The translations under genes were made by a program, and so were the position numbers. Of a stretch of 64,000 bases of DNA, positions 27,756 through 36,061 are shown in pieces. This DNA comes from CAYUYV01 sp964522525 (lineage in GTDB: Bacteria > Pseudomonadota > Alphaproteobacteria > JAJFIK01): contig CAZFWG010000008.1 of NCBI GenBank assembly GCA_964522525.1, positions 1 through 64,000 of the forward strand. The letters run 5' to 3'. Within the stretch, counting starts at the first letter, position 1. Every line of letters begins with the position of its first letter. Below the pieces are notes generated by a model, which was not told the DNA's origin, made no database searches, and saw only the letters and a list, made by a program, of their open reading frames with translations.

Positions 27756-28170
27756 CCGCCAGGGCCGCGACTTCGCCGACCAGAATGACGTGATCGCCCG
27801 CATCATGGCGCGCCACGACCCGGCATTCGAGCTGGGCCATGGCGTTGTCGATGAGCGGCACGCCCAACACGCCTTGCCGGGTCGCCACGTCGTCGAGGAG
27901 CCCGTCCCCGGCAAAGGCAACGGACAGGGCCTGCTGGCCCTGGGCCAGAATGTTGACCCCGTAGACATCGGTGCCGTTGAAGCATTTGAACCGGTCCGAC
28001 GCCTTGTCGATGCACCACAGGACGAGCGGCGGCTCGAGGGAGACGGACGCGAAGGAACTGACCGTCAAGCCGATCGCATCCCGGCCATGGGAAGGCGGAC
28101 ACGTCACCACGCAGACCCCGGTGGCGAAACTGCCGAGGGCGGCGCGGAAGGCATCGGGGGTAACGGCCAT
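27697..28170 (-). CDS. Flavin reductase domain protein (HpaC-like)
   Basis: Encodes 157 residues from the ATG at 28170, with GAGGAGAG upstream. An open frame continuing to 29544 is antisense to the VCBS gene and rejected. It matches the flavin reductase-like domain: FRAALGSFATGVCVVT, GLTVSSFASVSLEPPLVLWCID, then DHVILVGEVAAL and a final PLVYHRGKYHQL. Such proteins use NAD(P)H to supply reduced FMN or FAD to a two-component monooxygenase, or act as stand-alone FMN proteins. No partner oxygenase lies next to it; the Baeyer-Villiger enzyme in this window normally reduces its own flavin. Confidence 0.88.
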   Translation of the reverse strand: MAVTPDAFRAALGSFATGVCVVTCPPSHGRDAIGLTVSSFASVSLEPPLVLWCIDKASDRFKCFNGTDVYGVNILAQGQQALSVAFAGDGLLDDVATRQGVLGVPLIDNAMAQLECRVVARHDAGDHVILVGEVAALAVSEGREPLVYHRGKYHQLA

Positions 28171-28263
28171 AATCGGGACTCTCCTCAAGGGCTCGCGCGT
28201 GTCATAGCATAGGTGTCGTCGACAAGAATAACGCACCGGCCAGACTTTCAAGGGGAAGCCGCC

Positions 28264-29478
28264 ATGACCCGCCCATTCGTGACGTATCCATGCCGCATCC
28301 GCCCGTCCGTGATCGCGCTCTCGGCGTTGCTGGTCTCTTTCGCCGCCCCCGTCGAGGCCCAGACGCTCTATCGGGAAGAAAGCCGGGACCGCCTGCCCGT
28401 CCAGGCGCTTGAAGGCTACAGCATGGATGGCGTCTTCGCCGATTTCGATTCGGATGGCGACCTCGATCTTCTGATCGCGAGCGAGTACCGCCCCAACATC
28501 TATCTCATGAATGACGGACGGGGCCGCTTCGAGAACGCGAGCCACCGGATCCCCCAGGTCCGCCATGACAGCGAGGACATCGCGGTTGCCGATTTCGACG
28601 GCGATGGGGATCTGGACGCGGTCATCGTCTCCGAGGACGACAAGACCAACGAATATTACCGCAATACCGGAGACGGCCGGTTCGAGGACGCGGGCGCCCT
28701 TTTGCCCGTGGAGGGGATCACCAATGGTGTCGCCACGGGAGATGTGGATGGCGACGGCGATATGGATCTGGTCCTTGCCAATAATGGGCAGAACTTCCTG
28801 GTCCTGAATGACGGTGCCGGGACCTTCGTCGATGCCACGCGGGAACGCCTGCCGGAAGGTACCGAAGTCAGTCAGGATGTCTCCCTGGGCGATGTGGACG
28901 GGGACGGGGATCTCGACATGCTGTTCGGCAATGAAGGACCCAATGTCCTGATGGTGAATGACGGTCAAGGGACCTTCACCGTCACGCAAGGCGCCTTGCC
29001 CAACGCCGCTCAGGAAAGCCGGGAGGCCGATCTGGGGGATGCGGATGGTGACGGGGATCTGGATATCCTCGAGGGCAATGTGCGCTTCAATCTGCAGGAT
29101 GCCGATCCGTTGAACCGTCTGCTCATCAATGATGGTAAAGGACAGTTTACCGATGGCGGCGACCGCCTGCCGGAAGATCCTGCCGCGTCGGCGGAAGCCG
29201 ATTTCCTCGACCTGGACGCGGACGGCGATCTCGACATCGTGACCACCGATATTCTGGCGGTGCGCGCGCCCGGGCGGGGCCGCCTCAAGGTCTTTCTGAA
29301 TGACGGCACCGGACATTTCGAGGAGGCCACCGACACGGTGTTTCCGCCGAACGCGGTGGGCAACACCTTCGATATCGCCCAAGGGGACGTGGATGGCGAC
29401 GGCCTGCCCGATCTTTATGTCGCGAACCGGATCGGCCCCGACCTGTTGTTGATCCAGACCCGACGAGAGGAACGCTGA
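28264..29478 (+). CDS. Exported FG-GAP/VCBS repeat protein, seven calcium-type blades
   Basis: Encodes 404 residues with AGGGGAAG before the ATG at 28264. A signal peptide (VIALSALLVSFAAPVEAQ) precedes seven calcium-binding motifs of DxDxDGDxD type. They are DFDSDGDLD, DFDGDGDLD, DVDGDGDMD, DVDGDGDLD, DADGDGDLD, DLDADGDLD and DVDGDGLPD. Most are followed by an NDGxGxF strand. Seven repeats predict one closed seven-bladed beta-propeller with bound calcium, located outside the cytoplasm. Roles in adhesion or protein-protein contact are typical, but this one has no catalytic or adhesive domain attached. It precedes the MotB gene on the same strand by about 100 bases. Confidence 0.9.
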   Translation: MTRPFVTYPCRIRPSVIALSALLVSFAAPVEAQTLYREESRDRLPVQALEGYSMDGVFADFDSDGDLDLLIASEYRPNIYLMNDGRGRFENASHRIPQVRHDSEDIAVADFDGDGDLDAVIVSEDDKTNEYYRNTGDGRFEDAGALLPVEGITNGVATGDVDGDGDMDLVLANNGQNFLVLNDGAGTFVDATRERLPEGTEVSQDVSLGDVDGDGDLDMLFGNEGPNVLMVNDGQGTFTVTQGALPNAAQESREADLGDADGDGDLDILEGNVRFNLQDADPLNRLLINDGKGQFTDGGDRLPEDPAASAEADFLDLDADGDLDIVTTDILAVRAPGRGRLKVFLNDGTGHFEEATDTVFPPNAVGNTFDIAQGDVDGDGLPDLYVANRIGPDLLLIQTRREER

Positions 29479-29579
29479 CCCTCCCCGCCCCTTTCCCTGC
29501 TCGTGCCCCCGGGACCAACCGGACCTTAACGGCTTGTGCGCCATAGTCGGGTCTCTGGGGACCTCTCGGGGATGGCGCC

Positions 29580-30518
29580 ATGGCGGCGGATAACGAACGC
29601 CCGATTATCATCAAGAAGATCAAGAAGGGCGGCCATGGTCACCACGGCGGCGCCTGGAAGGTCGCCTATGCGGATTTCGTCACCGCCATGATGGCGTTCT
29701 TCCTGCTGCTGTGGCTCCTCAACACGACGACGCCGGAGCAGAAACAGGGCATCGCCGATTATTTCGCCCCCGCATCCGTCAGCAGCACGACAAGCGGGGC
29801 CGGAGGCATTCTGGGCGGCACGGCCTTTAGCGAGGACGGTGCACGGCGCGCCGGCGCCGCCGGGATCCTGGTCCAGGACATCCCGCCCCAGGCGTCCTAC
29901 CGGGAGGCCCATGACGCGCAAGGGGCCGAGGATCAGGAAGACGACGCCGACAGCGAGGAAGCGAAGGCGCCGGAAACCTTGAGCCCGAACGCCCTGGAAC
30001 GGGCCTTGGCCCTGCGGGAAGCGGCCATGTTCCAGCAGGCCGAGCTGTCCATTCGCCAGGCCATGCAGGACATGCCGGAAATCGCGGAGCTTTCCAAACA
30101 ACTCATCATCGACCAGACGCCTGAGGGCCTGCGCATCCAGCTCGTGGATCAGGAAGGGCGCGCCATGTTCCCGCCCGACAGCGCGGTGCCTTACGAGCGG
30201 ACCAAGACGCTCCTTCGGCAGGTGGCCAAAATCGTCCGCCGGCTGCCCAACCGCGTGTCCATCTCCGGTCACACGGACAGCGCCCCCTTCTACCGGGAAG
30301 ATGGGTATACGAACTGGGAGATGTCGAGCGACCGGGCCAATGCGGCCCGGCGGATCATCATGGAAAGCGGGGTCAATGTGGACCGGATCGCCAATGTGAT
30401 CGGCAAGGCGGGCACCGATCCGCTGTTTCCCGATGACCCGGACCTGCCCGCCAACCGGCGCATCAGCATCGTCCTGTTGCGCGAAGCCCCGCCCCTGCCG
30501 CCTGGCCACACGCTCTGA
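29580..30518 (+). CDS. motB: Flagellar stator protein MotB
   Basis: Encodes 312 residues. The single membrane helix carries the proton-conducting Asp32 (WKVAYADFVTAMMAFFLLLW), preceded by the basic KKIKKGGHGHHGG cytoplasmic tail. The periplasmic half (about 175-305) is the OmpA-like peptidoglycan-binding domain with VSISGHTDSAPF and DRANAARRI. Between them is a long acidic linker (about 115-135). MotB pairs with MotA to form the flagellar stator. No motA or other flagellar gene is in the window, so the partner is encoded elsewhere. Confidence 0.93.
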   Translation: MAADNERPIIIKKIKKGGHGHHGGAWKVAYADFVTAMMAFFLLLWLLNTTTPEQKQGIADYFAPASVSSTTSGAGGILGGTAFSEDGARRAGAAGILVQDIPPQASYREAHDAQGAEDQEDDADSEEAKAPETLSPNALERALALREAAMFQQAELSIRQAMQDMPEIAELSKQLIIDQTPEGLRIQLVDQEGRAMFPPDSAVPYERTKTLLRQVAKIVRRLPNRVSISGHTDSAPFYREDGYTNWEMSSDRANAARRIIMESGVNVDRIANVIGKAGTDPLFPDDPDLPANRRISIVLLREAPPLPPGHTL

Positions 30519-30561
30519 CCCGTTGGGCCGACAGGCCGGTCTCAAAGGGGCACGGCGCCCC

Positions 30562-33033
30562 TCACGCCCTCAGATTCGCCATGGCCATGCCGGTCTGACG
30601 AATGCTGACGGCTTTGTCGATGACGGCGAACAGCGACGCGGCATGGATCGGTTTGGCCACATGGGCATCGAAACCGGCTTCCATATAGGTCTTGACCTGC
30701 GCGTCAAGCGCATTGGCGGTCAGGGCGATGATACAGATCAGGGGCACGGTGCCCTGGTCCTGAAGGGTGCGGATCTCCTTCATGGCCGCCACCCCATCCA
30801 TGACGGGCATCTGAATATCCATCAGGATGATATCAAAATCCTCTTGCTTGACGATATCAACCGCCTGCTGACCATTCTCGGCAAACACGATATCGACGCC
30901 CATGGGCGCAAGGAGGGCCTGAAGCACCATTCGGTTCATGGCATTGTCTTCGGCGGCCAGGATCCGCCATGCAGTCGCATCGAAATCGAAAGGCCCTTCG
31001 GCCGCGGGCGCTTTTTCTTCCGTGACCCTTTGTTGATCAACAACGGGCAGCGGCAGGCGAACCCGGATGGTCGTGCCGACCCCAGGCTCACTGTCCATGG
31101 TCAACTCACCCTCCATGGCCTCGACGAGCCCTTTCACGATGGCCAACCCGAGACCGGTGCCGCCATATTGTCGTGTCGTCGAGTCGTCGGCTTGGGCGAA
31201 CTGTCGGAAGACATGGACGCATTGATCCGCCGTCATCCCAATGCCCGTATCCGACACGGTAATGAGAAACTCTTCCGCGCTGCAGTGCTCCGCACAGCAA
31301 CAAAGCTCAACCCGGACTTCGCCCGTAGATGTGAACTTGATCGCGTTCGTGATCAGATTGTGGAGGATCTGGAGGATGCGATGGGGATCACCCAGCCGTC
31401 TGGTTTCCGGGTCGCCGCCGTAAAGAATATTGAAATCCAGGTTCTTTTCGCGGGCTTTGAGGGCATGCAGACTTTCGATCTTGGCGCCCAGTTCGCCGAC
31501 CCTGAAGGGAACATGCTCCAGGGTCATTTGATTGGCCTCGATCTTGGAAAAATCGAGAATGTCGTTAAGAATGTTCATGAGCGCATCGCCGGCTTCCCGG
31601 ATGACGCGAACCATGCGCGCTTGGGGCTCCGACAGCGCCGTGGCGCTCAAGGCCTCGACCATCCCGAGGACACCATTCATTGGTGTCCGGATTTCATGGC
31701 TCATATTGGCCAGGAACTGGGATTTGGCGCGGTTGGCTCCCTCGGCCGCATCCTTGGCCTCGTTGAGCGCCAGTTCGATCTCCTTGCGCGCCGTTATGTC
31801 CTGCAGATAGCCGTGCCACAGAACCCCGCCATCGGCCTCCTGTTGCGGACGCGATGCCGCGTGAAGCCAGCGCAACCGCCCTTTGCGGTCGCGCACGGGA
31901 TATTCCATGGCAAAGGGTGTCATGGCTTCGGCCGAGCGCTGAACTTTCTCCTCCAAGACGGCGAGATCGCTTGCGCGGATGGGCCCGAACATGGCGCCAG
32001 CGTCGCGCATGACGTCCTGCACGGACACACCGACAATGCCTTCGACACCATTCGTAATGAACGGAAAACACCAACTGCCATCCGGATCAAGACGAAATTC
32101 GTAGAGGGCGCCGGGCACGCTGTTTGCCAGTTTAGAGAGGCGTTCGCGCGCATGCTCCGCATCGCTCAGGGCCTGGCGGACACGCGCTTCGTGCAAACGT
32201 CTCTTGGTCTGGTCGATATGGGTGCCAACCAGCCGGATCGGCCGCCCATTGCTGTCGCGTTCGAGAACGTCGCCGCTTGCGTAGATCCATTTATAGGTTC
32301 CATCCGCACAGAGCATGCGGAACTCGGCTTCATAGCGCTCCACCGTGCCGGCGAGACAGCTTTCGAGCTGGATCATGACGCCAGTCACATCGTCCGGATG
32401 CGCCAGGGCGGCCCAGGCATTGACCTTATCCGGAAAATCCGTTGGCCGATGACCAAGCATCGAGAACCACTGGTCGGATAGGAAGACCCGGTCCGTGGGC
32501 ACTTCCCAGTCCCAGATGGCGATCTTTGAGACGTTCACGGCCACGGAAAGCCGGTACTGACTTTCCTTGAGCCGCTTTCGGATCTCACTCTCATGATCGA
32601 CCCGCGCCGACAATTCATCGAGAGCTTCCTGCAGGGTCGTTTCGTAGCAATGCCGGTCGCTGATGTCGTAAAAACTCACCACCCGAAAGCCCATATCCGA
32701 TTTCGGGGGCAGCCCAATGGTCGCTTGGGTCTGGATGATCAGGCCGTCGCTGCGTTCGAGGGGGATCTCGAAGCGGGACGGCTGGGCCGATCGAAGCGCG
32801 ACACTCAGTTGAGGCTGGACCTGGGCCCGGCAGGCGTGGGGCACCAGATCAAGCAGACGCTTTCGCCCCAGATCTCCCTCACCGGCGCATAGCATGTCCC
32901 GCAGGACTTCATTGCACCATGCCACGGTGACGCCCTCGGGCCCGTCATCGACGTTCGAACCGCCTGTCCGGCAGATCATGAGGCCGTCGACGGTCAAGCC
33001 GGAAACCCAGCTTATGAGGTCGTCTAGTGTCAT
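30562..33033 (-). CDS. Cytoplasmic PAS-containing hybrid sensor histidine kinase
   Basis: Encodes 823 residues from the ATG at 33033; a TTG nine bases upstream is in frame. There is no membrane segment. Three PAS-like regions (about 10-125, 155-280, 300-415) end in the ISDR, DQTKRR and DITARK types of PAC motif. They precede a HisKA domain with phospho-acceptor His446 (FLANMSHEIRTPMNG). The HATPase domain has N-box HNLITNAIKF, DTGIGM and GGTGLGLAIVKGLVEAM. A receiver domain carries Asp739 (IILMDIQMPVMDG). A cysteine cluster ELCCCAEHC (about 576-584) lies inside the ATPase domain, which is unusual. No partner regulator or output gene is adjacent; it is convergent with motB. Confidence 0.92.
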   Translation of the reverse strand: MTLDDLISWVSGLTVDGLMICRTGGSNVDDGPEGVTVAWCNEVLRDMLCAGEGDLGRKRLLDLVPHACRAQVQPQLSVALRSAQPSRFEIPLERSDGLIIQTQATIGLPPKSDMGFRVVSFYDISDRHCYETTLQEALDELSARVDHESEIRKRLKESQYRLSVAVNVSKIAIWDWEVPTDRVFLSDQWFSMLGHRPTDFPDKVNAWAALAHPDDVTGVMIQLESCLAGTVERYEAEFRMLCADGTYKWIYASGDVLERDSNGRPIRLVGTHIDQTKRRLHEARVRQALSDAEHARERLSKLANSVPGALYEFRLDPDGSWCFPFITNGVEGIVGVSVQDVMRDAGAMFGPIRASDLAVLEEKVQRSAEAMTPFAMEYPVRDRKGRLRWLHAASRPQQEADGGVLWHGYLQDITARKEIELALNEAKDAAEGANRAKSQFLANMSHEIRTPMNGVLGMVEALSATALSEPQARMVRVIREAGDALMNILNDILDFSKIEANQMTLEHVPFRVGELGAKIESLHALKAREKNLDFNILYGGDPETRRLGDPHRILQILHNLITNAIKFTSTGEVRVELCCCAEHCSAEEFLITVSDTGIGMTADQCVHVFRQFAQADDSTTRQYGGTGLGLAIVKGLVEAMEGELTMDSEPGVGTTIRVRLPLPVVDQQRVTEEKAPAAEGPFDFDATAWRILAAEDNAMNRMVLQALLAPMGVDIVFAENGQQAVDIVKQEDFDIILMDIQMPVMDGVAAMKEIRTLQDQGTVPLICIIALTANALDAQVKTYMEAGFDAHVAKPIHAASLFAVIDKAVSIRQTGMAMANLRA

Positions 33034-33277
33034 GGGGTGCAACCGCGCCAGCGTTCTCCAAAGGCCGTTCTTGGCTCGCCAGCACGGATCAGAGCATGAA
33101 GCTCTTAAGTTTCCCTGTGGAATGACTGGAAGGCCGCACTGGGAACGAGACCTGGGACACCCCCTTGGGATTCAACACTTCGCCAAGGTTCTCCAATCAG
33201 TAAGATGCGGGAGTCGTTGGGACGCCCCGGAAGGATGTGCCCCCCAACGGCGAGATGGAAGGATCTGACAAGCCACC
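33034..33277 (+). other. Leader region with two hairpins before the SLC13 permease gene
   Basis: No gene is supported here. Two inverted repeats precede the permease: CCTTGG (33163-33168) with CCAAGG (33183-33188), and CGTTGGG (33215-33221) with CCCAACG (33243-33249). The second ends 28 bases before the ATG. The arrangement could be an RNA control element, but it matches no riboswitch I recognise. Confidence 0.35.
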
Positions 33278-35161
33278 ATGGACCACATTTTCTCATCCGC
33301 AGCTCTCATGGCCGATGCCCCGTGGCAAATGTGGGTCACGATGGTGGGCATTGCGCTGGCCATCGCAGTTTTCAGCCTTGATCGCGTGCCCATGGAAGTG
33401 ACGGCGGCGGGCGTGATCGTGGGCTTCCTCGTCTTTTTTCATCTCTTTCCCCTGCGGGGTGCCCATGGGCAAAACCTGCTCAATGCCGAGGTCTTGCTGT
33501 CGGGTTTCGCCAATCCGGCGCTTGTCTCGATTCTGTCCCTCCTGATTGTCGGCCAGGGGCTCTATCAGGCGGGCGCCCTCGAACGGCCGACGCGGATCAT
33601 TCTCCAGGTCGGCCGCCGGCGCCCGCGCACCACGCTTCTCGCGGTGCTGGTTCTGATCGCGGTCACCAGCGCCTTCCTCAACAACACGCCCGTCGCCGTG
33701 ATGTTCATCCCGATCGTTTCCGCCCTGGCCGGGCGGGCCGACCTGCTGCCGAGCAAGGTCATGATGCCCTTGACCTTCATGTGCGTCCTCGGGGGCATGA
33801 CCACGCTGATCGGGTCATCGACCAATCTTCTGGTGGCCGAAGGCGCGACCGCGGCCGGTCTGCCGCCCATCGGCTTTTTCGAGTTCACCCCGTTGGGTCT
33901 GGTCCTGGCCACCGTCGGGGCCATTTATGTGCTGGCCGTGCTGCCGCGCCTCCTGCCCCACCATGACAGCCTGACCGACGCCGTGGTCGGCGACAGCAAA
34001 CAGTTCATCGCCGAGATCGAATTGATGGGCGATCATCCGTTGATCGGCGCCCAGGCCGTTCAAGGGGCCTTCAAACAACTACCGGACATCAAGGTGCGTC
34101 TGGTTCAGCGGGGCGACACCCCGCTGAATGCGCCCTTTGATGATCTGGTCTTGCAGGAAAACGACATTCTGGTCGTTGTCGCCACGCGGAAGGCCCTGAC
34201 AGAACTCCTGTCCTCGAAACCGGACTATCTGCGCGGTATGATCGCGCGCAGCGGCCGGGACGGAGATCTTGAGCATACCAATGGGGATGTTCAGATCGCC
34301 AATGACCTGGTGGCAACGGAAGCCGTGATCGCGCCGGGCTCCCGGCTCGTGGGCTACACGGTCGACTATATCGGCTTCCGGCTGCTCACGGGCTGCATTG
34401 TCCTCGGCATTCAGCGGCGCAGCCGCATGTATCGCAACAATCTGCAGAATATCCGTCTCGAAGCGGGCGACGTGCTCCTGTTGCTGGGCCGGCGCGCCGC
34501 GATCCGCGCCCAGCGGAGCAATCGGGACCTGATCCTGATGGAATGGGCCTCCAGCGAAATCCCCAATCTGGAAAAGGCCGTCGTGGCCCGCTGGATCTTC
34601 GCGCTGATGGTGACGACTGCGGCCATCGGTTGGCTGCCGATCGTGATGGCCGCCCTGTGTGGCGGTCTGGCCATGGTCGCGACGGGCTGTCTGACAACCC
34701 GTCAGGCCGCGCGGGCGATCGATCGGCGCATCTTTCTCCTGGTCGGGGCAGCGCTCGCCATGGGCAGCGCCCTGCAGCATACGGGCGGCGCCGAGACTTT
34801 GTCCCAGGCCCTGGTCATGGTTCTGGACGGGGCCAGCCCCTCGGTTGTCCTCTCGGCCTTTTTCTTGCTGGTCGCCCTGACGACCAATGTGCTGTCGAAC
34901 AATGCGACGGCCATTCTGTTCACGCCCATCGCGGTGAGCACCGCCTCGCAATTGGGCGTGGACCCCTTCATCTTCCTCGTGGCGACGATCTTCGCGGCCA
35001 ACACCTCCTTCGCTACCCCCATGGGATATCAGACAAATCTCCTGGTGATGGGACCGGGGCAATACACCTTCATGGACTATGTGCGCGCCGGCGCGCCACT
35101 AATCCTTTTGCTATGGCTCGCCTTTTCCCTGGTGGCCCCCTGGTATTTTGGCCTAGCTTAG
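33278..35161 (+). CDS. SLC13/DASS-family permease with TrkA-C (RCK_C) domains
   Basis: Encodes 627 residues; GGAAGGA lies upstream of the ATG. N-terminal and C-terminal membrane halves carry the family repeats SAFLNNTPVAVMFIPIV and TTNVLSNNATAILFTPIAV. Between them (about 225-410) are two TrkA-C-like soluble domains (HPLIGAQAVQGAFKQLPDIKVRLVQRGD and NDILVVVAT; then GSRLVGYTVDYIGFRLLTGC). This is the layout of sulfate- or dicarboxylate-type sodium symporters regulated by RCK_C domains. The transported anion is not certain. A hairpin-plus-T-run terminator follows directly. Confidence 0.88.
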   Translation: MDHIFSSAALMADAPWQMWVTMVGIALAIAVFSLDRVPMEVTAAGVIVGFLVFFHLFPLRGAHGQNLLNAEVLLSGFANPALVSILSLLIVGQGLYQAGALERPTRIILQVGRRRPRTTLLAVLVLIAVTSAFLNNTPVAVMFIPIVSALAGRADLLPSKVMMPLTFMCVLGGMTTLIGSSTNLLVAEGATAAGLPPIGFFEFTPLGLVLATVGAIYVLAVLPRLLPHHDSLTDAVVGDSKQFIAEIELMGDHPLIGAQAVQGAFKQLPDIKVRLVQRGDTPLNAPFDDLVLQENDILVVVATRKALTELLSSKPDYLRGMIARSGRDGDLEHTNGDVQIANDLVATEAVIAPGSRLVGYTVDYIGFRLLTGCIVLGIQRRSRMYRNNLQNIRLEAGDVLLLLGRRAAIRAQRSNRDLILMEWASSEIPNLEKAVVARWIFALMVTTAAIGWLPIVMAALCGGLAMVATGCLTTRQAARAIDRRIFLLVGAALAMGSALQHTGGAETLSQALVMVLDGASPSVVLSAFFLLVALTTNVLSNNATAILFTPIAVSTASQLGVDPFIFLVATIFAANTSFATPMGYQTNLLVMGPGQYTFMDYVRAGAPLILLLWLAFSLVAPWYFGLA

Positions 35162-35175
35162 TAAGGGGAGATCCC

Positions 35176-35202
35176 GTGTGCCTTTCGGGGGCACGCTTTT
35201 TT
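35176..35202 (+). terminator. Rho-independent terminator after the SLC13 permease
   Basis: GTGCC (35178-35182) pairs with GGCAC (35190-35194) across a short loop, followed by GC and six T residues (35197-35202). It starts 15 bases past the permease stop and separates this gene from bpt. It is the best terminator in the window. Confidence 0.65.
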
Positions 35203-35236
35203 CGAGACTGAGCTGGCCAAAAAGGGACTGGGGCGC

Positions 35237-35992
35237 GTGACGCAACATCCTGGAAAAACAATCCCGCCGCTTTACATCACGGCCGCTGCGCCGTGTCCCT
35301 ATCTGCCTGGGCGGTTGGAAAAGAAGGTCTTCACCCATCTGTTGGGGCCTGAAGCCGTCCGGCTCAATGACACGCTGTCCCATGCCGGTTTCCGGCGCTC
35401 CCAGACGATTGCCTATCGTCCCGCCTGCGATCACTGCGCGGCCTGCGTTTCCGTGCGCATCCGGGTCGAGGATTTCGAGATGCGGCGCAGTTTTCGCCGG
35501 ATTCTCAAGGCCAATGAAGAGCTGCAATCGCGGGTCCTCGCGCCGCGCACCACGCGGGAGCAGTTCTCGCTGCTGCGCGGCTATCTCGATGCCCGCCATG
35601 GCGATGGCGGCATGGCGGACATGACCATGATGGACTATGCCGCCATGGTGGAAGAAACCACCGTGGATACGACGCTGGTCGAATACCGCATGGAACGGAC
35701 CGGCCCCAATGAGGGCCAGACGCTGATTGCCGTGGCGCTCACCGATCGCCTCAGCGACGGCTTGTCCATGGTCTACAGCTTTTTCGACATGGAACGCTCC
35801 CGCCAGAGCCTGGGCACCTACATGATTTTGGATCACGTGCGCCGGGCCAAGGCCCAAGGCCTTCCCTATGTGTATCTGGGCTATTGGGTCCAGGGCTGTA
35901 AGAAGATGGACTATAAGATCGGATTTTCGCCCCTCGAAGCACTTGGTCCCAATGGCTGGGTGCTCCTGGTGGAAGAAGAAGACGCGGACTGA
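35237..35992 (+). CDS. bpt: Aspartate/glutamate leucyltransferase (arginyltransferase family)
   Basis: Encodes 251 residues with GTG start. It has the ATE family N-terminal cysteine motif (APCPYLPGR) and the CDHCAAC cluster, then RRSFRRILKAN. The C-terminal domain has SMVYSFFDMERSRQSLGTYMILDHVRRAK and YLGYWVQGCKKMDYKIGF, which is also called the GNAT-like aminoacyl transferase fold. Bacterial Bpt adds Leu from Leu-tRNA to N-terminal Asp or Glu, feeding substrates to ClpS/ClpAP. In Alphaproteobacteria bpt is often near hemB and parC; here the TRAP genes lie between bpt and parC. Confidence 0.95.
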   Translation: MTQHPGKTIPPLYITAAAPCPYLPGRLEKKVFTHLLGPEAVRLNDTLSHAGFRRSQTIAYRPACDHCAACVSVRIRVEDFEMRRSFRRILKANEELQSRVLAPRTTREQFSLLRGYLDARHGDGGMADMTMMDYAAMVEETTVDTTLVEYRMERTGPNEGQTLIAVALTDRLSDGLSMVYSFFDMERSRQSLGTYMILDHVRRAKAQGLPYVYLGYWVQGCKKMDYKIGFSPLEALGPNGWVLLVEEEDAD

Positions 35993-36061
35993 GCGGCGCT
36001 CCATCGCTCGATTGCCCGCGAGGCCCGCTTCCGCCTCCTCCCCCTCTCGCAAGGACGTTTC

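Noticed and set aside
28263..29544. Extension of the flavin reductase frame to 615 codons
   Set aside because: The added part is antisense to the VCBS gene and repeats its motifs in mirror frame. The ATG at 28170 has GAGGAGAG upstream.
30433..32481. 682-codon open frame antisense to the histidine kinase
   Set aside because: A GC-skewed antisense shadow; the kinase has every expected motif.
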